A stretch of DNA of 63,516 nt from assembly GCA_905205085.1 (NCBI GenBank), contig CAJLCG010000001.1, forward strand, positions 1 to 63,516, in the 5' to 3' direction. This DNA comes from an uncultured Oscillospiraceae bacterium (lineage in GTDB: Bacteria > Bacillota > Clostridia > Oscillospirales > Oscillospiraceae). Of this stretch, positions 53,287 through 61,891 are shown piece after piece. Positions within the stretch are counted from its first letter, which is position 1. Every line of letters begins with the position of its first letter. Below the pieces are notes generated by a model. That model saw only the letters and a program-made list of their open reading frames with translations, did no database searches and was not told where the DNA came from. The position numbers and the translations under genes are program-made.

Positions 53287-54573
53287 ATGTACCCACTGGC
53301 AGACTTGGCTTTGATGCTTTGGAATATGGGCATTACCGCTGGGCTGATGCTGGGAACCATGCTGCTGCTGCGTCCGGTGCTGCTCCGGCTTCTGACCGCC
53401 CAGCAGCGGACGTGGCTGGGTATGCTGGGATGGTATGGTACCGGGATGATCAATATGTTCGGCCTGCTGGGATGGGTACATATTTTACCTGTTACCTTCC
53501 GGGATCTCATCACCCCACGTACTACCGGCAGAACCATATATGACTTACCAGCCTATCTCCCGGTGGACTACCGGGGGACGGGGGAGTACGTCATGGCTCT
53601 GCCGGGAGGCAAGGCAGTGTGGGTGGAGCTGACCGACGGGATGCTCCTGGTCCTGGGCGTGGTATGGCTGGCGGGCATTGCGGCACTGGGCATTTGGATG
53701 TGGCGCAGAAGCCGGCAGCTGAAGGCGCTGGGGCGGCAGGGGGAGCTGCTGGACTTGAAGGACCCTGGCCTGGAATGGCTCCAGGGGGACCGGGACATCG
53801 CGGTGCGGCTGTGCCGGGGATTGCCCACCAGCTTTGTGTACCAGGGCGGGGAAAAGATGGATGGAAAACGGTACGATATGATCTACCTCCAGGTGGAGCT
53901 GTCGCCCCAGCGGCGGGAACTGGTGCTGCGCCATGAGTGGAACCATCTGCGGATGCTCCACAGCTGGATGAAGTCCTGGGCCAATCTGGTGCTGGTGCTG
54001 TGGTGGTGGAATCCCATTTTATGGGCGGCATACTACTACTTCTGCCGGGATATGGAACTGGCCTGTGATGAAAAAACTCTGCGAGACCTGGAAGGGGGAG
54101 AGCAGAGGAAACAGTACGCCCAGACCCTGGTGGAGCTGGCCTCAGGAAAGATGCTGTGGGGCGAACCCCTGGCCTTTGGCGAGTGCGGCGCGGTGGCTCG
54201 GGTAAAGGCGGTGATAGCCTGGCATAAACCCCAGTGGTGGGTTAAGTTGGGCAAGTGGTGCGCCTTTGTGCTGGTGTTCCTGTTCTTTGTGGGAGGCCCC
54301 AGAAACATTCCGTTCCTGCCTGAGGATGTGGTTTGGAAGTGGCAGCAGGCGGATATTGAGGTAGAGCTTTCGGAAAACTGGACGCCGGCGGAGCGCTGGA
54401 TGCGGGTGGAACAGGACGGAGACATGGCCCTGCTGGCCAAGGATACCGCAGGGAAGTGGCACAAAATGAGCTATTGGTGCAGTGCATGGAACGGAACCTT
54501 TTTGCGCATGAGTGACTGGGAGACCATGTTGGGCACCCCCGACCTGACCGGTGCCCAGCCGGGGCTGTGGTAA
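53287..54573 (+). CDS. BlaR1-like M56 membrane metalloprotease, copy 4
   Basis: A 428-residue paralogue and the most distant of the four. HEWNH at 216-220 followed by LRMLHSWMK; Glu and Asp kept in DMELACDEKTL. A short cytoplasmic stretch (DLKDPGLEWLQGDRD) replaces the LADDDPLL..LSRQPDD of the others. Its tail is distinct (MRVEQDGDMALLAKDT, SYWCSAWNGTFLRMSDW) and ends GAQPGLW. ATG 53287 follows GGGAGGG; the frame from 53194 overlaps copy 3. Followed by a terminator. Confidence 0.87.
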   Translation: MYPLADLALMLWNMGITAGLMLGTMLLLRPVLLRLLTAQQRTWLGMLGWYGTGMINMFGLLGWVHILPVTFRDLITPRTTGRTIYDLPAYLPVDYRGTGEYVMALPGGKAVWVELTDGMLLVLGVVWLAGIAALGIWMWRRSRQLKALGRQGELLDLKDPGLEWLQGDRDIAVRLCRGLPTSFVYQGGEKMDGKRYDMIYLQVELSPQRRELVLRHEWNHLRMLHSWMKSWANLVLVLWWWNPILWAAYYYFCRDMELACDEKTLRDLEGGEQRKQYAQTLVELASGKMLWGEPLAFGECGAVARVKAVIAWHKPQWWVKLGKWCAFVLVFLFFVGGPRNIPFLPEDVVWKWQQADIEVELSENWTPAERWMRVEQDGDMALLAKDTAGKWHKMSYWCSAWNGTFLRMSDWETMLGTPDLTGAQPGLW

Positions 54574-54594
54574 ACAACATAACTTCTAAAACGG

Positions 54595-54625
54595 GCCCGG
54601 GAAAGGCGGCTTTCCCGGGCTTTCC
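54595..54625 (+). terminator. Terminator of the BlaI/M56 operon
   Basis: A perfect 11-bp stem, GCCCGGGAAAG with CTTTCCCGGGC, around GCGG, then TTTCCTT. Confidence 0.85.
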
Positions 54626-54704
54626 TTGCGCCCACTTGTCAAACGGCATGAAATATGAGAAAATAAGGCATCCTTTGAATGAATGCTGAACCGGGAGGAA
54701 ACCA

Positions 54705-57073
54705 ATGACCGACCTGTTTGAAAAATCTATGATAACTCTGGAGCTGCCCCGGGTGCTGGAGCAGCTCTCTGCCTGTGCCGCCACCCAAGAGGGCAAGGAG
54801 AAGGCCCTCCAGCTGCGGCCCATGACCGACCTGGACGACGTACAGCGGGCCCAGGAGGAGACCTCGGCGGCAGTGAAGATGCTGGTGCTTCGGGGCAACC
54901 CCGGCCTGTCCGGGGTCAGCCGGTGGGAGCGATTCTCCAGCGGGCGGATATGGGAGGCAGCCTCAATACCCGGGAGCTGTTGGAGGTGGCGGCGGTACTC
55001 CGCTGCGCCCGCACCGCCAAGGAGTACGGGGACAGCGAGGAAAAGACCCCCATCTCCCACCTTTTCCACGCCCTCACTCCCAACCGCTTTTTGGAGGACA
55101 CCATCACCAACTCCATTGTGGGGGAGGACGAACTGGCCGACTCGGCCAGCAGCGAGCTGGCCTCCATCCGCCGCCACATGCGTGCCACCGAGGCCAAAGT
55201 GCGGGACATCCTGCAAAAGCTTATCTCCTCCAACCAGTCCAAGTACCTCCAGGAATCTATTATCACCATCCGCTCTGACCGGTATGTGGTGCCGGTAAAG
55301 TCGGAGCATAAGAACGCCATCCCCGGTCTGGTCCACGATGTGTCGGCCTCCGGCTCCACCTTCTTTATTGAGCCCATGGGCGTGGTGAAGGCCAACAACG
55401 AGCTGCGGGAGCTGCTGGCCAAGGAGAAAAAGGAGATCGAGCGCATTCTGGCTGAGCTGTCCGCCCAGTGCGCCGCCCACAAGGAGGATATTCTGGAGGA
55501 CTACCAGCTGCTGGTGTGGCTGGACAGTATTTTTGCCCGGGGCCAGCTGTCGTTGAAAATGGAGGGCTCCCAGCCCAAACTGTCTGACAAGTATTTACGC
55601 TTGCGTAAGGCCAGACACCCGCTGCTGGACAAGAAAAAGGCGGTGGCCAACGACCTGGAGCTGGGGGACACCTTTGACACCCTGATGATCACCGGCCCCA
55701 ACACCGGCGGCAAGACGGTCACCCTGAAAACCATCGGCCTCATTACCCTCATGGCCCAGTGCGGCCTGCATATCCCCGCCGGGGCTGACTCTACCGTGCG
55801 GGTGTTTGACCGGGTGCTCTCCGACATTGGCGATGAGCAGTCTATCGCTCAGTCCCTGTCCACCTTCTCCTCCCACATGACCAACATCGTGGGCATCCTG
55901 GAGGAGGCGGACGACCGCACCCTCATCCTGCTGGACGAGCTGGGTGCGGGTACCGACCCGGTAGAGGGCGCGGCCTTGGCCGCCGCCATCATCGACAGCG
56001 CCCGGGGACTGGGGGCCGCTGTGGCCGCCACCACCCACTACGCCGAGCTGAAGGTGTACGCCATGACCACCCCCGGGGTGGAGAACGCCTCCTGTGAGTT
56101 TAACGTGGAGACCCTGGCCCCCACATACCGCCTGATTCTGGGCATTCCTGGAAAATCCAACGCCTTTGCCATCTCCCGTCGTCTGGGCCTGCCCGAGTAT
56201 ATCATCGAAAAGGCCGCCGCCCGGCTGGATGCGGAGAATGTCCGCTTTGAGGATGTGCTCACCCGTCTGGACCAGCAGCGCCAGGAGATGGAAGCCGAAC
56301 GAGCTGAGGCCAAGCGCCTCAAGCTGGAGATGGAGCAGTCGGCCAGCAAGGCCCGGGAGTACCGGGAGAAGCTGGAGGCTGAACGGGCCAAGGTGGTGGA
56401 GAAGGCCCAGGCCGAGGCACGTGCCATCATCGAGGAGGCCCGGGCCGCCAGCGACCTGGCTCTCAATGAGCTTAAAGAGATCAAAAAGCGGCAGGATAAG
56501 CTGGACTGGCAGAAAGTCAATGACAGCCGGGCCGAGGCCCGCCGCCTCCTGAACGAGGCGGAGCGGAACATCGGTGGCTCCGCCCAGGAGCCCGAGGCGC
56601 CCCCGCCCACCCGGGATGCCGTGGCGGGCGACACAGTGGAGCTAGTGAAGATGGGCACCAAGGCCACGGTGCTGTCGGTAAACAAAGACGGAACCCTCCA
56701 GCTCCAGGCAGGTATCTTGAAAATCTCTGCCAAGCAGAGTGAAGTCCGGGTTGTGGAAGGGGAGACCGAGGCCCAGAAGACCGCCCGGAAGATTATTCAG
56801 CGTGCCGAGCGCACCATCCGCACCGCCGCGGTCCCCAGCGAGATCGACCTGCGGGGCATGATGACCGACGAGGCGGTGATGGCGGTGGAGCGGTTCCTGG
56901 ACACCGCCATGATGGGGAAGCTGGAGACGGTGACCATCATCCACGGCAAGGGTACCGGCGCGGTACGCAATGCGGTGCGCAGCTATCTCAAGCGCAGCCG
57001 CTATGTAAAGGCCTTCCGCCCCGGCCGCTATGGCGAGGGAGAAGATGGAGTTACTGTGGTGACGCTGAAATAA
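54705..57073 (+). pseudogene. mutS2: MutS2 endonuclease/ribosome-rescue factor, split by a frameshift
   Basis: MutS2 suppresses recombination and, in Bacillus, splits collided ribosomes. The first 72 codons from ATG 54705 (…LVLRGNPGLSGVS) match the MutS2 N-terminus, and the rest continues in the -1 frame from 54923 (VGAILQRADMGGSLNTRELLEV...). The junction at 54921-54926 reads CGGTGG where one more G would restore a single frame of about 790 codons. Downstream all is intact: Walker A GPNTGGKT, Walker B LILLDELGAGTDP, a long coiled coil and the C-terminal Smr domain (IDLRGMMTDEA...HGKGTGAVR). Real mutation or a sequencing slip in a G run are both possible. The 716-codon distal part could still be made from GTG 54923. 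Confidence 0.85.
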
Positions 57074-57220
57074 TTGGTAAGGTAAAATACTAGATTCTGA
57101 CTTGCGGTCAAAATATACAAAAAATTTTTTAAACAAAAATATAAAATCGTCATTCGGACGAAAGAGACGTTTACCCGGAATTTTTTGGGACAGTTTTGCG
57201 TAGATTTGTGAAAAATGTCA

Positions 57221-57250
57221 TTGACGGGAACGGCATAAATCTGCTATGCT
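57221..57250 (+). promoter_or_regulatory. Promoter of the second HPr gene
   Basis: TTGACG, 18 bases, TATGCT; start near 57257, about 30 bases before the ATG. The AT-rich stretch 57074-57220 shows nothing else. Confidence 0.7.
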
Positions 57251-57286
57251 AAGGACACAATATGACGAGTGCGGAGGTACGGTTGT

Positions 57287-57550
57287 ATGTATAGTCAGGA
57301 AGCGGTCGTAAACAATCAGGTTGGGCTGCACGCCAGACCTGCTACTTTCTTCATCCAGAAGGCCAACGAGTTCAAGAGCGCCATTTGGGTTGAGAAGGAC
57401 GAGCGGAAGGTGAATGCCAAGAGCCTGTTGGGCGTTCTGTCCCTTGGTATCGTGAAGGGCACTCCGATCAAGCTGATCGCAGATGGCCCCGACGAGAAGG
57501 AAGCGGTAGAGGCCCTGTTTAAGATGATTTCCTCTGATTTCTCCGAGTAA
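57287..57550 (+). CDS. ptsH: HPr phosphocarrier with both His15 and Ser46
   Basis: An 87-residue HPr. His15 (GLHARPATF) and Ser46 (NAKSLLGVLSLGI) fall exactly at the classical positions, so it can be phosphorylated by EI and by HprK. Because His15 is kept it is not Crh. Of the two HPr proteins here, this one is the likely CcpA corepressor. Transcribed alone from its own promoter and terminator, which fits a global regulator; it also looks like the HPr copy that sits near whiA in other Clostridia. Confidence 0.94.
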   Translation: MYSQEAVVNNQVGLHARPATFFIQKANEFKSAIWVEKDERKVNAKSLLGVLSLGIVKGTPIKLIADGPDEKEAVEALFKMISSDFSE

Positions 57551-57566
57551 TCAAGTATTTCAACGG

Positions 57567-57596
57567 AAAAGGCACCGCTGCGGCGGTGCCTTTTTT
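57567..57596 (+). terminator. Terminator of the second HPr gene
   Basis: AAAAGGCACCGC with GCGGTGCCTTTT around TGCG, then TT. Confidence 0.9.
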
Positions 57597-57625
57597 CTTC
57601 TCAGGCAGAGAGGAGGGACTGGAAA

Positions 57626-59458
57626 TTGACTTTCGATGAACTCAAAGAAAAAGCCCATGCCCTGCCGATGAAGCCCGGCGTGTACATCATGCAGGATGTA
57701 CACAGTACCGTTATCTATGTGGGCAAGGCCAAGGCACTGAAAAACCGGGTCAGCCAGTATTTCCAGGACTCCGCCTCCCACACGGAAAAGACCCGGGCTA
57801 TGGTGTCTCAGATCGACCACTTCGACGTGATCATCGCCGACAGTGAGTTCGAGGCCCTGGTGCTGGAGAACTCCCTCATCAAGCGCCACCAGCCCCGGTA
57901 CAACATTCTTTTAAAGGATGACAAGGGATATCCTTATATTCGTTTGTCAAAAGAGGAGTATCCCCACTTTTCCCTGGCCAACCGGGTGGCGGAGGATGGA
58001 GCCCGGTACTTCGGCCCCTACGCCAGCCGCCACAGTACCCAGCAGATTGTAGATGCCCTGCGCACCGCTCTGCGCCTGCCCACCTGCCGCAGGCAATTCC
58101 CCCGGGACATCGGCAAGGAGCGGCCCTGCCTCAACTTCCACATGGGTAAGTGCGACGGCTACTGCCGTCCCGAAATGACCAAGGAGCGCCACGACCAGGC
58201 CATTGCCCAGGCGGTGAGCCTGCTGGAAGGTAAGTTCAAGGAGGTCAAGGCTGACCTCACCGCCCAGATGGAGCAGGCCGCCGAAGAGCTGCGCTTTGAA
58301 AAGGCGGCCCAGATCCGGGATCGCCTGAAAGCCATCCAGCTGCTGGGAGAGCGGCAGAAGGTGGTGGCCGGCTCCCTGGCCGACACCGACGTGACCGGAT
58401 TTTTCCGGGGCGAGGCCAAGAGCTGCTTCGTGGTGCTCCACTACCTGGACGGGGAGCTGGCCGCCAAGGACATGGACCTGATGGAGCTGCCCATGGAGGA
58501 GGAGACGGGGGAGGTGCTCTCCGCCCTGCTGCGGCAGTATTATGCCGGGCGCAGCCGCCTGCCCCGGCAGATTTTGCTCCCCTGCGAGCTGGACGACCAG
58601 GTGCCCCTGACCCGAATGCTCAGCGAGCAGGCCGGGCGGCGGGTGGAGCTCATCACCCCCCAGCGGGGAGCGAAAATGGACCTCATTAAACTGGCGAACC
58701 AAAATGCGGTGGAGGAGGTCACCCGGGCCACCACCCGGGAGGAGCGGCAAAATAAACTGCTGGAGGCCTTGGGGAAGATGCTGGGCCTGGAGCAGGCCCC
58801 CCGGCGCACCGAGTCCTACGACATCTCCAACACCGGCGCGGACGACATGGTGGCCTCCATGGTGGTCTTTGAGAACGGGCGGCCCCTGAAACGGGACTAC
58901 CGCCGCTTTAAAATCAAGGATCTGACGGGGCCGGACGACTACGCCTCCATGGAGCAGGTGCTCAAGCGGCGCTTTCAGCGCTATCTGGACGGGGACGAGA
59001 AGTTTGGGACGCTCCCCGATCTGATGCTCATTGACGGCGGCGAGAACCATGTAAAAATCGCCCGGCGGGTGCTGGATGAGTTCGGATTAAACATCCCCGC
59101 CTTCGGCATGGTGAAAGACGACCGCCACCGTACCCGGGCCCTGGTGGCCCCCGACGGGCGGGAGATCGGTATCCAGGCCATCCCGGCGGTGTTTGCCCTC
59201 ATCGGCCAGATTCAGGAGGAGACCCACCGCTTTGCCATTGAGTTTAACCGCCAGCAGCGGAAGAGCCGGGTCCAGGGCTCGGCGCTGGACAAGATCCCCG
59301 GAGTGGGGGAGAAACGACGCACTCAGCTGCTGAAAGCATTCAAGAGCGTCAAGGCCATCCGCCAAGCCCCGTTGGAGGAGCTGGAAAAGGTGGTGCCCAA
59401 GAATACCGCCCAGGCGGTGTATCAGTATTTTCGGGAGGAGAAAGAGCCATGCGAGTGA
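57626..59458 (+). CDS. uvrC: Excinuclease ABC subunit C
   Basis: Makes both incisions in UvrABC nucleotide excision repair. The 610-residue protein has the N-terminal GIY-YIG nuclease (KPGVYIM...VIYVGKAKALKNRV), a UVR motif (about 205-240), the RNase H-like second nuclease with LMLIDGGENH and VKDDRHRTR, and a C-terminal helix-hairpin-helix (LDKIPGVGEKRRTQLLKAF). The start is TTG 57626, eight bases after AGGAGGG. Overlaps rsmD by ten bases, so uvrC-rsmD-coaD are coupled. Confidence 0.97.
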   Translation: MTFDELKEKAHALPMKPGVYIMQDVHSTVIYVGKAKALKNRVSQYFQDSASHTEKTRAMVSQIDHFDVIIADSEFEALVLENSLIKRHQPRYNILLKDDKGYPYIRLSKEEYPHFSLANRVAEDGARYFGPYASRHSTQQIVDALRTALRLPTCRRQFPRDIGKERPCLNFHMGKCDGYCRPEMTKERHDQAIAQAVSLLEGKFKEVKADLTAQMEQAAEELRFEKAAQIRDRLKAIQLLGERQKVVAGSLADTDVTGFFRGEAKSCFVVLHYLDGELAAKDMDLMELPMEEETGEVLSALLRQYYAGRSRLPRQILLPCELDDQVPLTRMLSEQAGRRVELITPQRGAKMDLIKLANQNAVEEVTRATTREERQNKLLEALGKMLGLEQAPRRTESYDISNTGADDMVASMVVFENGRPLKRDYRRFKIKDLTGPDDYASMEQVLKRRFQRYLDGDEKFGTLPDLMLIDGGENHVKIARRVLDEFGLNIPAFGMVKDDRHRTRALVAPDGREIGIQAIPAVFALIGQIQEETHRFAIEFNRQQRKSRVQGSALDKIPGVGEKRRTQLLKAFKSVKAIRQAPLEELEKVVPKNTAQAVYQYFREEKEPCE

Positions 59459-60009
59459 TCTCAGGAACAGCCCGGGGCCGCCGCCTGGGCGAGCTGGAGG
59501 GGATGGAGACCCGTCCCACCACCGACCGGGTAAAAGAAGCCCTCTTTAATATTGTGCAGTTTGAGATTCCGGGAAGGAAAATTTTGGATCTTTTTGGCGG
59601 TACTGGACAGCTGGGAATTGAGGCTCTGTCCCGAGGCGCGGCCCACTGCACCTTTGTGGACCAGCGCAGCGACGCGGCCGCCCTCATCCGCAGCAACCTG
59701 AAACTCACGGGGCTCAGTGCTCAGAGCCGGGTAGTGCAGGGAGATTCCCTGGGTTTTCTCCAGACCTGTGGGGAACAGTTTGACGTGATTTTCCTGGACC
59801 CGCCCTACCGCGCCGACCTGCTGGAGCGGGCGGTGGAGGCCATCGCGGCATTTGACATTCTTCGGGAACATGGTATAATGGTGTGCGAAAGTGCGCTGGA
59901 CAAGGTTTTGCCCACGCTGAACGCCCCCTATGAGCGGGGAAAGGAGTACCGGTACGGCAAGATCAAGCTTACCGTCTACCGGAAAACTGGGAGGGAACTC
60001 CACGGATGA
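59449..60009 (+). CDS. rsmD: 16S rRNA (guanine-966-N2)-methyltransferase
   Basis: A 186-residue SAM-dependent methylase. N-terminal MRVISGTARGRRL and RPTTDRVKEALFN are family marks; LDLFGGTGQLGIEAL binds SAM and the catalytic DPPY is in FLDPPYRAD. Start ATG 59449 lies inside the end of uvrC behind GGGAGGAG. Its stop overlaps coaD by four bases. Confidence 0.96.
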   Translation: MRVISGTARGRRLGELEGMETRPTTDRVKEALFNIVQFEIPGRKILDLFGGTGQLGIEALSRGAAHCTFVDQRSDAAALIRSNLKLTGLSAQSRVVQGDSLGFLQTCGEQFDVIFLDPPYRADLLERAVEAIAAFDILREHGIMVCESALDKVLPTLNAPYERGKEYRYGKIKLTVYRKTGRELHG

Positions 60010-60503
60010 AAATCGCAATTTACCCCGGCAGCTTTGACCCGGTGACGCTGGGGCATTTGAATATTATCAAGCGCGCCGCCCTGTGCTTTGACAAGCTCAT
60101 CGTGTGCGTGATGATCAACTCCAACAAGCACGGCATGTTTACCCCCGAGGAGCGGGTAGAACTGCTGCGGCGCTCCACCGCCCGCTTTCCCAACGTGGAG
60201 GTGGACTTTGCCGAGGGACTGCTGGCCGCCTACGCCAAGCGGAGGAAGGCTCATGTGGTGGTCAAGGGCCTGCGGGCCGTGTCCGACTTTGAGCAGGAGG
60301 TACAGATGGCGGTCATCAACCGCAAGCTGAACCCTGGTCTGGAGACCATGTTCCTGGCCTCCAGCGAGAAATATACCTACTTAAGCTCCACCGTGGTCAA
60401 AGAGATGGCCCGGTATGGAGCCAACCTGGAGGAGTTTATTCCCCGGGAAATCGTGGCTGATGTGAATCAGCGCATGAAGGAATTGCAGGAAAGGAAGGGT
60501 TGA
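60006..60503 (+). CDS. coaD: Phosphopantetheine adenylyltransferase
   Basis: Makes dephospho-CoA from 4'-phosphopantetheine and ATP, the fourth step of CoA synthesis. The 165-residue protein has the nucleotidyltransferase motif YPGSFDPVTLGHL (with the HxGH-like T-L-G-H), KGLRAVSDFEQE and the C-terminal SEKYTYLSSTVVKE. rsmD-coaD is a common pair in bacteria. Three bases separate it from the next gene. Confidence 0.96.
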   Translation: MKIAIYPGSFDPVTLGHLNIIKRAALCFDKLIVCVMINSNKHGMFTPEERVELLRRSTARFPNVEVDFAEGLLAAYAKRRKAHVVVKGLRAVSDFEQEVQMAVINRKLNPGLETMFLASSEKYTYLSSTVVKEMARYGANLEEFIPREIVADVNQRMKELQERKG

Positions 60504-60506
60504 CAG

Positions 60507-61028
60507 ATGGCGAGCGGTGTGGAAGAACTGCTGGACATGTTGTTTGACATGGTGGACGAGGCCAAAAATGTGCCCCTGTCCAGCGATAAATGTATGATTG
60601 AGCGGGATCGTGCCCTAGATCTGATCGACGATATCCGGGCTCAGTTCCCTGTGGAGCTGACCGAGGCCAAAAAGGTTATGGCTACCCGGGCAGATATGCT
60701 CTCTTCGGCCAAGCGGGAGGCGGAGGCCATCCGCAAGACTGCCGAGGACAAGGCCCGGCAGATGGTGTCCGAGGACGTGATCACCCTCCAGGCCAAGCAG
60801 CGGGCCAACGAGATGATGCAGCAGGCCGAGGAGCGCAGCCGGGAGCTGAAGCGCTCGGCCAACGAGTACTGCGAAGACGCCCTGCGCCGCACCGAGGAGG
60901 CAGTGGCGGAGGCCTACGACGAGATCAAGAAGTCCCGGGCCCGTTTCCGCGCGGCTGCGGGTGCTGCTGCCGCCGGCGCTGCCAGCAGTTCCCGGCCGGT
61001 GTATGACGCGGCTGCCGAAGTAGACTGA
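60507..61028 (+). CDS. Coiled-coil protein, DivIVA-like/ATPase subunit-like, function unknown
   Basis: A 173-residue acidic-basic protein, almost all helical: no membrane segment, heptad-rich A/E/K/R sequence from about 50 to 150 (KREAEAIRKTAEDKARQMV, then ERSRELKRSANEYCEDAL), and a low-complexity A/G tail. Weakly like DivIVA or V-type ATPase subunit E/H coiled coils, and genes of this kind often follow coaD in Clostridia. A scaffold role at the membrane or septum is a guess. GGGTTGACAG with AAAGGAAGG lies before ATG 60507. Confidence 0.75.
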   Translation: MASGVEELLDMLFDMVDEAKNVPLSSDKCMIERDRALDLIDDIRAQFPVELTEAKKVMATRADMLSSAKREAEAIRKTAEDKARQMVSEDVITLQAKQRANEMMQQAEERSRELKRSANEYCEDALRRTEEAVAEAYDEIKKSRARFRAAAGAAAAGAASSSRPVYDAAAEVD

Positions 61029-61040
61029 GTGTTGGAATCA

Positions 61041-61076
61041 AAAGTCCGCAGGGGATACCCCCTGCGGACTTTTTCT
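61041..61076 (+). terminator. Terminator after the coiled-coil gene
   Basis: A 13-bp stem, AAAGTCCGCAGGG with CCCTGCGGACTTT, around GATACC, then TT. Confidence 0.9.
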
Positions 61077-61140
61077 GTTTTCTTCATTAAACAAAAATGC
61101 AAGAATGCAAAATCTTAACTGCATTTTAATGCGGATGCAC

Positions 61141-61169
61141 TTGACATTTTTTCATAACTGCTCTAAAAT
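61141..61169 (+). promoter_or_regulatory. Promoter of the leader RNA and small ORF
   Basis: TTGACA, 17 bases, TAAAAT, near-perfect; start near 61176. Confidence 0.8.
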
Positions 61170-61175
61170 AACCAC

Positions 61176-61444
61176 AGTTAGGCGAAAAAAGATAAGGCTC
61201 GCCTAGCGGCTGTTTCCGAGCAGGGTCCCCAAATAGATGAATCGATCTTTGAGAAATGATCAATTTCATAGATTTTTGCCCGCGGAAATAACCGGTGGAG
61301 CGCAAATGGGTTGCTCCGGGCCGGATGGTTTTCGCGGTGTTTTCTTTGTTGGGGAAACTTGCAGGACACGGCGGCAAAAAATCTATCCCCTGCATTTTGG
61401 GGGTGCTATGCCGCCGAGAAACAAAATAAAGGAGGTGAAGAAGC
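61176..61444 (+). other. Structured 5' leader of the 43-codon ORF
   Basis: A 270-base leader with three evident stems: TAGGCG/CGCCTA near 61182-61206; a long compound stem from CCGCG to CGCGG (about 61279-61337) enclosing CCGG/CCGG and GGAGC/GCTCC; and CGGCGGCA with TGCCGCCG (61371-61417) enclosing CCCC/GGGG, which ends about 20 bases before the ribosome binding site. No known riboswitch class was recognised. No gene inside. Confidence 0.5.
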
Positions 61445-61576
61445 ATGACGATGGTGAAGCGGGACTCCAATAACATTTGGAGCCTGGTACGGGAAGACCG
61501 GGATATCGATGATCTGATCTTCGCCGGTGAGACTCTCAACGGCCGAGAGATGGCTCAGCCGTGCAGCGACCGGTGA
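61445..61576 (+). CDS. Small ORF of 43 codons, unknown function
   Basis: Too short for normal gene finding but well supported by context: AAAGGAGGTGAAG lies at ideal distance from the ATG, a promoter and a structured leader precede it, and an intrinsic terminator follows. The product is hydrophilic and acidic in the middle (NNIWSLVREDRDIDDLIF, then AGETLNGREMAQ), with no signal peptide or membrane segment. It could be a small regulator, a leader peptide, or a toxin-type peptide. I do not recognise it. Confidence 0.6.
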   Translation: MTMVKRDSNNIWSLVREDRDIDDLIFAGETLNGREMAQPCSDR

Positions 61577-61618
61577 GAGGTATGGACGGTACCAAAGAAG
61601 TAAATCAAGAACCTAAAT

Positions 61619-61663
61619 AAGCCGCGGCGGTTTTCCTTCCCAACTGCCGACGGCTTCTTTTTA
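61619..61663 (+). terminator. Terminator of the small-ORF transcript
   Basis: AAGCCG with CGGCTT, extended by GGCGGTT/AACTGCC, then CTTTTTAT. The rest of the 315-base gap before oadA (61577-61891) holds the next promoter and hairpins. Confidence 0.78.
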
Positions 61664-61757
61664 TATTCTGTTATCCATAAGTACAATAGCGGTCAGACGA
61701 GATCTGCAAGATCAGAGGCAAGACCGGAGAATTTGTCAATTATTTGGACTCAGGGGG

Positions 61758-61786
61758 TTGCGTTGCGGAGCGAGATATACTAAAAT
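61758..61786 (+). promoter_or_regulatory. Promoter of the oadA-like gene
   Basis: TTGCGT, 17 bases, TAAAAT; start near 61793. The leader contains a CCGGC/GCCGG hairpin within an AAGTGA/TCACTT stem and a dyad TTGCA-AGCAGACC-TGCAA (61840-61857). Confidence 0.65.
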
Positions 61787-61891
61787 ACTAATAAGTGAGT
61801 CTTCCGGCGCCCTAGCCGGCGTCACTTGTCAGGCCTGAATTGCAAGCAGACCTGCAAATTGCGAGACAAGCAACATGGAGGTTGATTCAGA

